NCBI RefSeq assembly: GCF_003369915.1
Contig: NC_046673.1
Location: 21,443,718 to 21,507,717 of the forward strand
Length of the DNA: 64,000 bases
Source of the DNA: Drosophila miranda
Lineage: Eukaryota; Arthropoda; Insecta; Diptera; Drosophilidae
Direction of reading: 5' to 3'
Shown here: piece after piece, positions 34,897 to 47,733 of the stretch
Layout: each line of letters opens with the position of its first letter
How positions within the stretch are numbered: the stretch's first letter is position 1
Program-made: the position numbers and the translations under genes
The notes under the pieces: model-generated
Told to the model about the DNA's origin: nothing
The model's database searches: none
The model's input: only the letters and a program-made list of their open reading frames with translations

Positions 34897-36139
34897 ACCC
34901 CACAACAAACTGAAACCAAATTAAAGCGTTGCTAGTGAGGCGAGTCAAACAAAACAGCGAGCCAACCATTAAAAACAAATACCTTAAATATTATTTATAG
35001 TTCGTATTGAAATTTATTCAGTGCATTTGTATTGTTGTGCATTTGATCTTGGTCCTGAATAGCCCTAACTTCACAATGCATTTTGATCTATTCCGGATTG
35101 AGGACGCAAGAAAGCAGAGAGCAAGAAACAAGCAACAAGTGAACACACGACTCCCCGTACACAACATATATCTTATGATGAATATAGTCTGTAAGCTGGG
35201 GGCAGGTAACAAATGTACTAGTTGCATGTGGAGTAGATGCAACCTTGTAGCCGGTACCACATTAGCAATATACATAAGTATGCCTACATCTACATATATG
35301 TATACATAGCAATACGTATAGTAGGCATAGGTAGTGTGTGGACATGCGGAGGGAATAGCCATAGCAGTAGTCTACACTAAACTATTTTACTAATTTAGAG
35401 ACGATGCTTTTAGCCAGAGAACCAGAGTCAAACAACAAACCAGAAAGAAACCAAACCAAACCAAAACAAAACCCTATTTCAATTCTATAGCTATAATTGC
35501 AAACTGATTTTGAAACTTTGAAAAATTTGACAGACACTCAATGAAGATGATATTTATAGCATAATTATACATACATATATAACGAAATATACATTCAATT
35601 CATAAGAAATGAGGAAGGAAATGTTAATTGCAATCTACAAGAATAATAACAATTACGATAATTATATTAACGATTATATACATACATACATACATACATA
35701 CAAGATACATATATGACAAGTATTTGGAGCTAAAGTACTAATTTGACAAGACAAAAAAACGGAAAAACCAGTCATATGTTATATGTAATAACAGGCATAC
35801 GAGTGCATACAATGTTGAATTTGTTTATATAATCTATGAGGAGAACAGAAACAGAAACTAAAAAAGAACAAGGAATCATTGAAAATTGTTAAAGCTCAAA
35901 TATGAATTGGAAATGGAAATGAAAAGAATGGAGAAGTAGGTGGTTAAGGAGGAACTTAATTCCGCCTAAAAAACAAGCAAAGAAGGCAATGCATTTCTCT
36001 CCCTCACTCGCATACACACACGCACTCTATTCTCTATCTATCTCTCTCTCTCTCTCTCTCTGACTCTCTCTCTATCACTTTAAGGAAACATAATATTAAA
36101 ATTGTTATAACTTGATCTTTTTATATATTCAACAAACGA

Positions 36140-36176
<37 letters not shown>

Positions 36177-37130
36177 AACACTTTTACACAGATCTCTTTC
36201 GCTCTGGAGGAGGTCCCGCCTTTCTTCAAGATATTATGATTTAACAATTTCAAATTGTTCGAGAAGCGATTTCGTTGTTGTTGTTGTCGTTGTTGTTGGA
36301 GGCAGCTGTGCAATATCTCACAATTGGTGAATTTTATCTACTATTAAGTTTATTGTTAGGCATTGTTAAATTGTTTAAGCAGAAACTTTTAATCAAAAAA
36401 CCTACATGTGTATGTATATTTGAATAATTGCAGTCGATTTTTGTTCTTGTTGTGTGTTAAAGCCGAAACACGAGCTGCTGCTGATGCAAAAAGAAACGAA
36501 TTTAATTTACCATAATTTTCGTAGAGAGTAATAGATATTTACAACCATCAACTAAAAACTAAAACTAAACAAAAAAACATTAAAAACGACGACGAAAAAA
36601 AAAACGAAATTACGAATGTGAAACGTGAATTGTCTTAAAATCAATTGCCTACAAATAATAATATTAATAACAACAAATTGTACCTTTCGATTTTGAATTA
36701 AAAACAAGATGAACACAGTTATTGTAACTTAATCTTAACTTATTAATGATTATAAGAGGCCATCGCCACCTCACCCCGTGCACGCACAGCAGCAATAAAA
36801 AAAAAAAAAACACCCAATGAAAGTTTAATAATACGAGTAACTACATTACCAAGGAACAACACACGTTTAAGTCAAGCAAATAGAGCTCATTTTAAAGATT
36901 GTTAACTTTTCAGTTCTTAACTTTTAAAACCAAACAAGAGACAACAGAGATCCTACAACCGAAAATAGAATTACACAGTTTTAAAATGTATCGGGGAAAA
37001 CGAACAGGAAAACGAAATCGAAATCGCAATTGTAAAGAAACGAAATGATCAAACACAAATAAAGGTAAATCTAATAACTCTGGTTAGTTGTTGGCCAAAA
37101 ATGAGTCCAATAAATGTGCTTTTATGAAGA
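34897..37130 (+). other. Long A-rich 3' untranslated region of the SPIN90-like gene
   Basis: About 2.2 kb with no coding frame. Strongly A-rich on the plus strand with many AACAA, AAATAA and CAAAC stretches and microsatellites: (CATA)n 35678-35702, (TC)n 36041-36073, (CA)n 36141-36174. AATAAA at about 37060 and 37105 could be the distal polyadenylation signals. The UTR assignment is inferred from strand asymmetry and the position after the stop codon. Confidence 0.45.
36141..36174 (+). repeat. (CA)n microsatellite
   Basis: Uninterrupted CA dinucleotide run, about 16 units, 70 bp downstream of a (TC)n run at 36041-36073. Confidence 0.95.
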
Positions 37131-37439
37131 GACCCAACCCTAAGATAACACCATTTAGCGGTTAAATAATATTTATGTACTGTGTTGACTGCAAAAGCTA
37201 CGAATCTGCCAGTATGAGCCATGTTTGCCTTGTTCGAGATATATGCATTCGCATTACTGGCACACCATTTTTCTTAGAAATATGTCTTAAGTCATGAGAA
37301 CTTGTTTGTGATTGTCTTTTCCTGTGCTTGGAATTCTGGTGGAACAACGGTGGAACAATGTTCAACGGAATAAAGAAATTGAGCAATTGGAACGATTTTG
37401 CTCTTACGTTTTAATACGTTTCATTTGTTTGACCATTTT

Positions 37440-38010
37440 CGCTAAAACCTTTTTTTACGCAAAATCCAATAAAAGCAAGTATTAAGAATAAGCCAGTTAA
37501 GTAGAAAATTGATTCATTAATCGTATAAAATTATGTGGGCATAGATAAAGGCCCGGTTGACAACATTTAAATCCTTGTCGCTCACATTCAAAAAAGTTCG
37601 ATTTGGCGCGCACCACTCGGTATATTTTTCAAATGAGACCATATATTTCGGTGCTGTTCTGAGGGTCATACTGTAGAAATACTGGTTTTCGCCGCGCTCC
37701 CATGGTATTTTTGTCAATTTCATCAATCTATTAATTTAATTTTCAATGTTATATGGAAATCCAATAAAAACAAGTATTTTGAATAGGCCAATCATGTATA
37801 GAATTGATTCATCAATCGTACAAAATTAAGTGGGCATGACTAAATGTTCTATATAGATAGTATTATTCAACGGAACAAAGAATATGAGGAATTGGTCGAA
37901 TTTGAATTCGCCGCAGTTCGCCCCAGTTCGCTTTAGCAACAATGAGTCTCATTCCATACACAAATGCTGCTAATTTACCAGCAACATTGCAACTGTTTTT
38001 TTGTTGAACT
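37440..38010 (+). repeat. Tandem repeat block, copy A
   Basis: First of two near-identical copies, about 574 bp apart (TTATGTGGGC at 37531 and 38105). Starts with the CAATAAAAGCAAG box, then TAGAAAATTGATTCATTAATCG, GGCGCGCACCACTCGGTATATT, a GAGGGTCATAC box and a second CAATAAAAACAAG unit. It closes with TTCGCCGCAGTTCGCC and CAACAATGAGTCTC. Confidence 0.85.
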
Positions 38011-38535
38011 ATTTTGCTTAAACCTTGTTTAGTCAAAATACAATAAAAGCAAGGACTAAAAACTGGCCAGTTAAGTAGAAAATTGATTCATTAATCGTAT
38101 TAAATTATGTGGGCATAGATAAAGGCCCGGTCGACAACATTTAAATCCTTGTCGCTCACATTCAAAAAAGTTCGATTTGGCGCGCACCACTCGGTATATT
38201 TTTTAAATGAGACCATATATTTCGGTGCTGTTCTGAGGGTCATACTGTAGAAATACTGGTTTTCGCCGCGCTCCCATGGTATTTTTGTCAATTTCATCAA
38301 TCTATTAATTTAATTTTCAATGTTATATGGAAATCCAATAAATGCAAGTATTTCGAATACGCCAATCATGTATTGAATTGATTCATCAATCGTACAAAAT
38401 TGAGTGGGCATGACTAAATGTTCTATATAGATAGTATTATTAAACGGAACAAAGAATTGGTCGTTTTTTGAATCGAATTTGAGTTCGCCGCAGTTCGCCG
38501 CAGTTTCGCTTTAGCAACAATGAGTCTCGTTCCAT
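38011..38535 (+). repeat. Tandem repeat block, copy B
   Basis: Second copy, with only a few differences from copy A across its central 250 bp. A third copy of the tail alone (CGCCGCAGTTTCGCTATTGC, CAACAATGAGTCTC) lies at about 38708-38790. Confidence 0.85.
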
Positions 38536-38989
38536 ACACAATGTTGCACATTCCATACACACTGTTGCGGCAACATTTACTTGAAAACCGTATTTTAGTC
38601 AACATAAATTACGTAAAGGGAATTAAAAGAAGCAATCTTGTAGAAAATGCATTTATCTATGGGATAAAGCTAAGTGGGCATCTATATAGCTTGATATAGG
38701 CAATACCCGATTCGCCGCAGTTTCGCTATTGCAACAATGAGTCTCATTCCATACACAAACATGTTGCTAATTCCATGCACACATACCCTGGGGGAAATGG
38801 ATGTTATAGAATGGTGAATACGTTTGTCTTCCAAGGGTCAGTAGGCATCAGGATCGACATAAATATATGCAAGATACTAATAAGGTACTTGAATATGTCT
38901 AAAGAATATCAATTTGAGAAAAGGTCTTAATAAATTACGTTTGATCTTCATACAAAATTAGCGAAATAGGGTGTACAAAGGCCTATACA

Positions 38990-39320
38990 CGCATCACGTC
39001 TTCAAATACCAGCAACACTGCGACTCTTTTTTTTTGTTGAACTTTTTCGTTTAACCCTGTTTTTACAATAAATACAATAAAAGCAAGGATTAAAAACTAA
39101 CCAATTGTGTAGAAAATTGATGCATTAACTGGACAAAATTATGTGGGCAGCGCTGAGGGTTATATTTAGTTAGTTATATTCCACGGAAGATAAAAAACGA
39201 GGAATATGTAAAAAGAACTTCAATTAGTCAGTATATTTGCGGTATATTTTTTAAATTAAATGGTATTTTTCAGTATATTTCGGAGAGTCAGACCGTATAT
39301 CTCCTCCGCGGTCACACTGA
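38990..39320 (+). repeat. Dispersed Motif 6-rich repeat plus Motif 1 at the wds promoter
   Basis: Same family as the copies at 4.9, 28.7 and 37.4 kb: CAATAAAAGCAAGG, TAGAAAATTGATGCAT, AAAATTATGTGGGCA, TTCCACGGAAGA, CGAGGAATATG. Then three GTATATTT/GTATTTTT elements (39232-39285) and GAGAGTCAGACCG. Motif 1 CGGTCACACT (39309-39318) follows, then the wds leader. Confidence 0.75.
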
Positions 39321-39619
39321 ACGCAAGTTTTTTCACGTGTGAAAACAGCCAAGCGAGCCAATTTTTGTCCAAACAAACCAACGCCGACCGCTAAAAACAC
39401 AGAGGCCAAGCCAGCTAATTTCCAGACCGGTCAGAGGTAAGGCGAAAAGTCTAACCACATATAAAAAACAACATTGAAAACACTAACCGCGAACCACAGG
39501 GATGCCGTGTTTAAAAGCAAGAAGAAGAGGCACGTGCAGCAGCAGCAAAAACGCAAAAATTGAGACAAAAAAATGAAAAGAATACGCGTGCCGTGCGAGG
39601 GTTGAAAGAGTGCAACTGA

Positions 39620-40878
<1,259 letters not shown>

Positions 40879-41483
40879 AGGACGTGGCGGCTATCGCTGG
40901 TATCCAGCAAATGCAGTGGCCTCCCCACACCGACTCCCACACATAAATTCGTAATCTTAATGTTCACAATATTTTTTTTTTGTAAGCGTAAAATCTTAAT
41001 AGTCTACTCACAAAATCACAATTTTTCAAAGTTTCGAGGTAGTTTCGAGGATTTATGTTGCGAAGTATGGTGATGTATGGTAAGAAGGGAAAGTTCAGGA
41101 TAGTTATTCATTCTTAAGCTAAAAACTGTATGTATAGATATTTATTAGCCTATTTTATTGGCTACAACAGTAAGACAACAGGGGGTTTCGCCTTAAACAC
41201 GATTGTAACATTTGCCGCATTAGCCCCAACAAAAAGCAACACACAAATTGATGATCTTTCGGTGTAGAAAGATAGCTAAATTTAAGCACCACCCCAAACA
41301 TATACGTGCCGCCGGCAACCACAAGAGCCTGGCGCACGGGAAAGAATACATATAAAATACGAAATGTACATTTTAACTGAAATAAAAACAGACGCGCGCA
41401 AAGCGGCGCTCGACTGTAAGTCCTGGAGCTCGAGCCCCATTCTGCGCGCGTCACTTATTTGTACATCTTCCAGTGGTATATTT
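40879..41483. other. wds 3' region and flank of the small gene
   Basis: AT-rich wds 3' UTR, then a region with AATAAAAA (41380). CGCG-rich sequence at 41390-41450 just upstream of the next ATG could be a promoter. No ORF with coding character. Confidence 0.4.
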
Positions 41484-41875
41484 ATGGCGAGTCCAGCTCT
41501 GATTCAAGGTGGGGCGGTAAATTTGTGGCAGGTCCAATATGATTTAATCTTATAGCACTTGAATTGCTATAATAGTCGGGGAATGTGCCTTGTTTTGAAC
41601 TGTGCCAACTGGCGCGCACGGAAACTCAACCCTGCAACTACCAGTATTACAAGTGGGTGTACTTTCAAAAGGGCTGGCTGATTTCGGACAAGTTCCGTGG
41701 CTATCGCACCAAAATATCGAAATTCTTCGAAACGGTTATTTACTCTTTTTGCTCTCTTGGCATCGGGTACTGGATCGGTAGCAACAATGAGTCCCATTAC
41801 AGACCTTATACTTATGGCCTTTTTTTTCATGGTTCAAACATATCGCACATTAACGGAAACGGTTTTGGTAACTGA
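41484..41875 (+). CDS. Unrecognised small protein, two exons
   Basis: Proposed exons 41484-41516 (MASPALIQGGA) and 41576-41875, separated by a 59-bp intron with donor GCG|GTAAAT and acceptor ATAATAG; both ends are phase 0. The product is 110 aa. I do not recognise it. The joined protein has a small cysteine cluster (VPCFELCQLARTETQPCNYQ: C-x3-C-x10-C), then KWVYFQKGWLISDKFRGYRTK, one candidate membrane segment (VIYSFCSLGIGYWIG) and an Asn/His/Gly-rich end. Codon use in the first half (CTG, GCG CGC ACG, AAG, TTC) looks coding; the last 40 codons look less so. AATAAA follows at about 41896. It could be a small mitochondrial or membrane protein, or a decaying gene. Confidence 0.45.
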
Positions 41876-42372
41876 CATTGAGATCTTCAATGTGAAATAA
41901 AACTACATCTTTGAGACCGGGGATGAGAATGTGTTTTTATGTTTGGAGAAAGGTTAAAGGGTTGTTTTTCTGCAGAAAATTCGTTGAGATCTGTGCTTCC
42001 TGCCATACCTGGGATATGGGAACTAATGCGGCAGAATTAATCACAAATCGCCCGCAAATGATAACGCCACCCACACACATCGGCATGTTTGCAAATCCGC
42101 CATCGATAGTTCCACTGGCGCATATCGCTGCGGGCCATCGATGGTCCACCCACCACTAGCTGTTACGCGAACAAGAAAGAGCAATAGAAAAATTGATAAA
42201 CTAATCTAATTTTTTTGTTTAACACTTACAACGACGGCCCGGCAGTGCGGTGTGCTCAGTGCGTGATAGACAGAGACAGCCAGCTTGATCCACATATAGT
42301 TATAGCTCGATCGCGTTAAGCCCCTTAGTCAAATTTTTTGAACCAGTTTTAGCGAAATCGTCTTGCCGAAAA
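41876..42372. promoter_or_regulatory. Pdha upstream region with CGAT-type sites
   Basis: Contains CCATCGATAG (42101-42110, half-DRE) and CCATCGATGG (42136-42145). A candidate initiator GCTCAGTGCG lies at about 42255. No TATA box was noticed. Confidence 0.4.
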
Positions 42373-42626
42373 ATGTTGCGTACTCTGTCACGCGTTAGCG
42401 AACTCCCACTTATTGTTAAGCAATTGCAAAAAGTACGTAATCCTGTCACTAACCCCAGCGTTGTTATCACTAATCTCGACCAAAAGCAAACACAACAAAA
42501 ACAACAACAGCAGCAACAACAATACCAAAAACACACAACAAAGAAATGCATTAGCACAAGTGGCGGCAACAACAGCAATCACTGGACAGTGCGGCTGCAA
42601 CATCATAATCATCATCATCGACAGCG

Positions 42627-42680
<54 letters not shown>

Positions 42681-45020
42681 TCAACAGCTAAGCCTAAACA
42701 TCTGTCGAGGTTATTCATCATCATTTTTCGGTCTATTCCAGAATGCAGCACAGGCTGGCGTGGCCAAAACCAACAACTATGCCACGGAGGCTACGGTGCA
42801 AGTGAATCGCGTAAGTGTTGGAGGGAGGATCGACGGAAATTAAATCAAATTGAAATCACCAACGGATTACATAATGCGCTTTACTACCAGATAGCAAAAG
42901 TGTGTGTGTGTGTGTGTGCGTGTTCTGGTGTGTGTGAGTGCACAGGGTTGCATTGACATACACACACTGCTCTCACCGTTAACCGGCAATGCCTTCCGTC
43001 AATTTTCAAAATGATCAAGGTCACGACGCGCGCTGCTTTTTGCGTGGCCGCTGCGTGACCGAGACGGGTAGACGACACGCACCGCACAGCCAAGCACCAT
43101 ATCAGCATCACTCTGTCTCTTTCTATCCCTGATTGGATCTTGTGCTGTTTACACCTCCCTCTTATCAGGCCATCCCTTCACTCATACATTCGAATGTCCA
43201 CCTACCCAGAAGGTGGCATCAATCATCCAAACACATAAGGGATTTCTATATATTTCTTATTCTATGACAAATTGTGTGTGCTATTAGAAATTTGTTCACT
43301 GTTTTTAAGATATCTATGGCACAAATATCGCCAGGATCTGAGTAGGTATTAATATTTTGCAGGAAGCATAAGAACGCTCGATAACTAATCGATAAATTAA
43401 TCAGAATGCAGTTGGTTTTGCATAATAGTTAACGTTTTTGGAATTTTTGATACTAAAATTATATCCAAAACATAGGTATTTATTATTTATTCTTCTTCTT
43501 ATCTCATTATTCAAATTCTAGCAATATTGTATGGTGTTTAACATATCTCTTTAAAAGGTTGTTATATGTACATACATCGCGAATCATGATCGTGATTGAT
43601 CATAGAAAAAGCTCAATTTGAGCTAAAGAAATTCCTGATTTGGAAAATGCCTTAATGGGCCACTCCTTCCCTAGCTTTTTGAGTACTTTAAATGCAGAAT
43701 ATCCAAGCCAATTAAAGGTTTTAGTAAACGTTCTATAGTATATGATAACCTTTTTCGTATTATCCCCGAGAAAAACCATTCTTGACCGTTTCGCATTCGC
43801 ATCTTTTTGCAGCCCTTCAAGCTGCATCGCTTGGACGAAGGACCGGCCACCGAAGTAAAACTGACCAAGGATGAGGCGCTCAAGTACTATACACAAATGC
43901 AGACGATCCGACGCATTGAGACGGCGGCCGGCAATCTCTACAAGGAGAAGATCATTCGTGGCTTCTGTCATCTGTATTCCGGACAGGAGGCCTGCGCTGT
44001 TGGCATGAAGGCGGCCATGCGGGATGTGGACAACATCATTTCCGCATACCGTGTCCATGGCTGGACATATCTGATGGGCGTCTCGCCCATCGGCGTTCTT
44101 TCCGAGCTGACCGGCGCCCAGAATGGCTGTGCCCGCGGCAAGGGCGGCTCCATGCATATGTATGCCCCGAATTTTTTCGGCGGCAATGGCATCGTTGGCG
44201 CCCAAGTGCCGCTCGGCACTGGCGTGGGTCTGGCCTGCAAGTACAAGGGCAACGGCGGCATGTGCCTGGCCCTCTACGGCGATGGAGCCGCCAATCAGGG
44301 TCAGGTGTTCGAGGCCTACAACATGGCCTATCTGTGGAAGTTGCCCGTGATCTTTGTCTGTGAGAACAACAACTATGGTGAGTGATACAGCATTCAGATG
44401 CGATTCTCTGTGGAGGAGGATTCTGTAATCAATCGATACGGAATTATTGGCAGGCATGGGCACCAGCTCGGAGCGTGCCTCCTGCAACACGGACTACTAC
44501 ACCCGCGGCGATGCCTTGCCCGGCATCTGGGTGGACGGCATGGATGTGCTGGCCGTGCGCAGTGCCACAGAGTTTGCCATCAACTACGTGAACACCGTCG
44601 GGCCCCTGGTGATGGAGACGAACACGTATCGGTACTCGGGCCATTCCATGTCTGATCCGGGCACCTCGTACCGTACCCGCGAGGAAATCCAGGAGGTGCG
44701 CCAAAAGCGTGATCCCATCACATCCTTCAAGGAATTGTGCATTGAGCTGGGTCTCATTACCACCGACGAAGTCAAGGTGGGGTTTATAGGCGTGTCTCCG
44801 TGTGTGTTATCCTGGCTTAATGCGCTTTTCTTTTTAGGCGATCGATCTGAAGGTGCGCAAAGAAATCGATGAGGCCACTGCCTTTGCCAAGAGCGATGCC
44901 GAGCTGGCTGTCAGCCATCTCTGGACTGATGTGTCCTCCAATAATTTGGAGCCCAAGCTGCGCGGCACCAACAGCTTCAATCTGGACCACATCCAGGAGC
45001 GCAAGGGTGTCAATCACTAG
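42373..45020 (+). CDS. Pdha: Pyruvate dehydrogenase E1 alpha subunit
   Basis: Exons: 42373-42810 (or 42373-42432 plus 42742-42810 when an internal intron is removed), 43813-44377, 44454-44776 and 44838-45020. The spliced form gives 399 aa, the long form 502 aa. [20 protein letters not shown] is a mitochondrial targeting sequence. E1 alpha decarboxylates pyruvate with thiamine diphosphate in the mitochondrial matrix as an alpha2beta2 tetramer. Visible motifs: [24 protein letters not shown], the ThDP motif GDGAANQGQ through CENNNYGMG, and the phosphorylation loop [20 protein letters not shown] with the conserved regulatory serines. The fly locus is also called l(1)G0334 (from memory). A tandem paralog follows 1 kb downstream. 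Confidence 0.96.
42433..42741 (+). other. In-frame, stop-free facultative intron in Pdha exon 1
   Basis: Starts with donor AAA|GTACGT and ends with the pyrimidine-rich acceptor GTCTATTCCAG. Its length is 309 bp, exactly 103 codons, with no stop; retained, it inserts a Gln/His-rich tract (CAG/CAA repeats at 42625-42675) inside the transit peptide region. Removal gives a protein that matches the remembered fly E1 alpha N-terminus (KQLQK|NAAQAG...[12 protein letters not shown]). Confidence 0.7.
42811..43812 (+). other. Pdha intron 2
   Basis: 1.0-kb intron with donor CGC|GTAAGT and acceptor CTTTTTGCAG. Holds a GT repeat (42900-42920) and ATCGATAA sites (about 43387). No nested gene seen. Confidence 0.6.
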
Positions 45021-46044
45021 ATCTGCCGAAACCACCACCCCCCTCAAACGCTAACGCAAACGCAAACACACAAGACACATAACACTCACGAAATCTCTAG
45101 CTCTTAAGCCGAAAGATGGAATAGCCCCTGGCCTTTAGTAGAGTCTCCTTCAAGGAGCCCTCCCCACAACTTAGCGAATCGAAGCACATACCCACACACA
45201 CAGAACCCCCCAATACTCACCCTGGAAGATGGTTGGGGGAAAAACTGCATTGGATATTATTGGATGTATTGTGAACGTGTTCAATATGGATAAAGCGAGG
45301 TGTAAATTGTTGAAAATATACATATAAATATTAATTGATTAACTAAATGATCAATGAAAGGAGATGGCATACGCTTCTCTTGGTCGGTCTGTCTGATATT
45401 TTAGATTATATTTACATATGTCAAATAATGTGTTATATGACTTTTATATTGGTTTAGAAACCTTTAAATGTGTCTGTCTGTGTGTAGAACAAATTAGAGA
45501 TCGTTTAGTTTCATAGTTTCATGATTTAAAGGCTTTAAAAATTGGCTTCTTAAGTGATGTATCTACCAAACAGCCTTTTTATGTGAAGAAAATGTCGGTA
45601 TCCAGGTATCTTAATGTCGAGGAACGTGTGCTTCGACACAGTTGAATTTGTTTTTCACAAGAATCACAAGAAACGAAAGCAAGCGAAAGGCCATCTCCTT
45701 TGAAAATCTATTGAAATCTCTTATATATCTAAGTAGTGACTATTTTATAATCGTATTTGTAGCACTCTTTTCAACTCTTTCTTTTTCGGAGACTCTCTCT
45801 CTCTCTCTGTCTTTTTCTCCAACGGGAAGAAACTCGGTTTCCGTTTCCGTTTCTGTCTTTGCCTTTTTCCTTTGCTGTCATCGTTTTGGGAACGTAGTTT
45901 CGTTGTAGTTTGTTTTTGAACTAAATCTTCGATGTGTTTTTTTAAAAATTTTGAAAAATAATTATAAATTCCTATTCAGACGGGGGTCCTATTCAGTATC
46001 CTCAGCGATCGGCGGTTGTCGGAGCGTAAGGTGGATCTGGGAGA
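45021..46044. other. Spacer between the two PDH E1 alpha genes
   Basis: Pdha 3' UTR followed by the paralog's flank. Contains a TC run (45795-45810). No gene recognised. Confidence 0.45.
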
Positions 46045-47733
46045 ATGCTCAAGAAAAACGGCGGCAGTTGCCTGCTGCGTTTGGGCGGTGTCCAGTCACC
46101 GCTGCGACAGCAGCTTCTCCACGTCTGGACGGGTGAGCCGCGCAGCTGGAGGAGACGAGGAGGAGCCTTGTCAATCTCGGCAGACGGCAGGCGGCACAAG
46201 TCGGAGGACTGCAATAGCGTGACCCTGGAGCATGTGAGTACCAGCGGTACCATGGTAATCCTACCATGAATCAAGAGTCTTTCCTATTTGCTTAAGCAGA
46301 CCTTTAAGTGCTATGATTTGGAGTCGGGCCCCGCCATGGATGTGGAGCTGTCGCGCGATGATGCCCTGAAGATGTACAGCCAGATGCTGGAGGTGAGGCG
46401 CGTTGAGACCATGGCCTCAAACTACTACAAGGAGAAGAAAATTAGGGGCTTCTGTCATTTGTATATCGGCCAGGAGGCAGTGGCCGTGGGCATGCATGCC
46501 CGCATGCGCAAGCAGGACTCGATGATAACGGCCTACCGCTGTCATGCCTGGACCTACCTGATGGGCGTCTCCATCTATGAGATGATGGCCGAGCTGCTTG
46601 GCGTCCGTACTGGCTGCAGTCGCGGCAAGGGCGGCTCGATGCACATGTACAGCGAGCGGTACTACGGCGGCAATGGCATTGTGGGCGCTCAGGTGCCTGT
46701 GGGCGCCGGTGTGGCTCTGGCCCATCAATTCCGGCGCGATGGCGGTGTCTGCATCGTATGCTATGGCGATGGTGCGGCCAATCAGGGCCAGGTCTTCGAG
46801 GCCTACAACATTGCCAAGCTGTGGTGCTTGCCGTGCATCTTTGTGTGCGAGAACAACGACTATGCGATGGGCACGAAGGCGAATCGGGCCGCCGCCAACA
46901 CCGATTTCTACATGCGGGGCCAATACATACCCGGCCTCTGGGTGGACGGCAATCAGGTGCTGGCCGTTCGCAGTGCCACACAATTTGCCATAAAGTATGC
47001 ATTGGCCCATGGGCCGATTGTTCTCGAGATGAACACCTACCGATATGTGGGCCACTCTATGTCCGATCCGGGCACCTCGTATCGGTCTCGGGATGAGGTC
47101 AAGCAGATGCGCGAGAAGCGGGATCCCATAACGAGTTTTCGCGGTCAGATCATTGCCCTGTGCCTGGCCACCGAAGAGGAGCTGAAGAAGATCGAGACGG
47201 AGACCAGGAAACGTGTGGATGACGACTGCAAGAAGGCGGCCAAGGACAAGGAGGTGGATCCGATCGAGCTGCATGCCGATGTCTATGCCAAGAACTTGGA
47301 GCCCAGGATACGGGACGTCCATGGCTACCATCTGGAACATCATCGTATATCGGAGGTGTGTCTGGGCAAGCCAAAAGCGACTCCCCAAAGCGAAATAAAG
47401 AATGTGCCTGTGGGGGATGCGGCCATGGTGGCTGCTGCTGCCGAGGCCAAGAAGGCGGCCGACAAGGCCAGGGCGGAGAAGGCTAAGGCCGAGGGTAAGG
47501 AGGTACCAAAACCACCAGGAGAAGCACCACCAGCGGCAGCAGCGGGTGCTCCACCACCAGCGGGTGCTACAGCACCAGCTGCAGCTCCCCCAGCAGCAGC
47601 CCCACCACCGGCGGCTGCACCACCTGCAAAAGGAGCCGCACCACCAGCAAAAGGAGCTCCACCACCTGCAAAAGGATCCGCCCCACCTGCAAAAGGAGCA
47701 CCTCCACCAGCTGCACCGCCGGCGAAAAAGTAA
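46045..47733 (+). CDS. Second PDH E1 alpha paralog with Ala/Pro/Lys-rich C-terminal tail
   Basis: Two exons: 46045-46233 and 46300-47733 (donor CAT|GTGAGT, acceptor TTAAGCAG); 540 aa. The first exon encodes a basic, Arg-rich presequence (MLKKNGGSCLLRLGGVQS) compatible with mitochondrial import. The body is a full E1 alpha: [38 protein letters not shown] through CENNDYAMG, and phosphorylation loop [20 protein letters not shown]. Catalytic and ThDP positions look intact. After the E1 domain a tail of about 120 residues is Ala/Lys-rich, then Pro/Ala/Lys repeats (PPAKGAPPPAKG). Housekeeping Pdha lies just upstream, so this is a tandem duplicate with its own intron pattern. D. melanogaster has a comparable neighbour (CG7024, from memory). 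AATAAA at about 47792. Tissue role is not visible here; testis-biased expression would be typical of such E1 alpha duplicates. Confidence 0.92.

Noticed and set aside
37517-38300. Pair of near-identical 66-69 codon minus ORFs (37517-37726 and 38100-38300)
   Set aside because: They are similar because the DNA block is duplicated; the block is a promoter-type repeat with elements explaining the sequence, and the ORF has no family match.
43600-44490. 296-codon minus-strand ORF across Pdha exon 2
   Set aside because: It is the antisense shadow of a strongly conserved E1 alpha exon; no ATG context, family or splice structure supports it.
46417-47388. 323-codon minus-strand ORF opposite the E1 alpha paralog
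   Set aside because: Shadow of the coding exon; GC-ending codons on the sense strand keep the opposite frame open.
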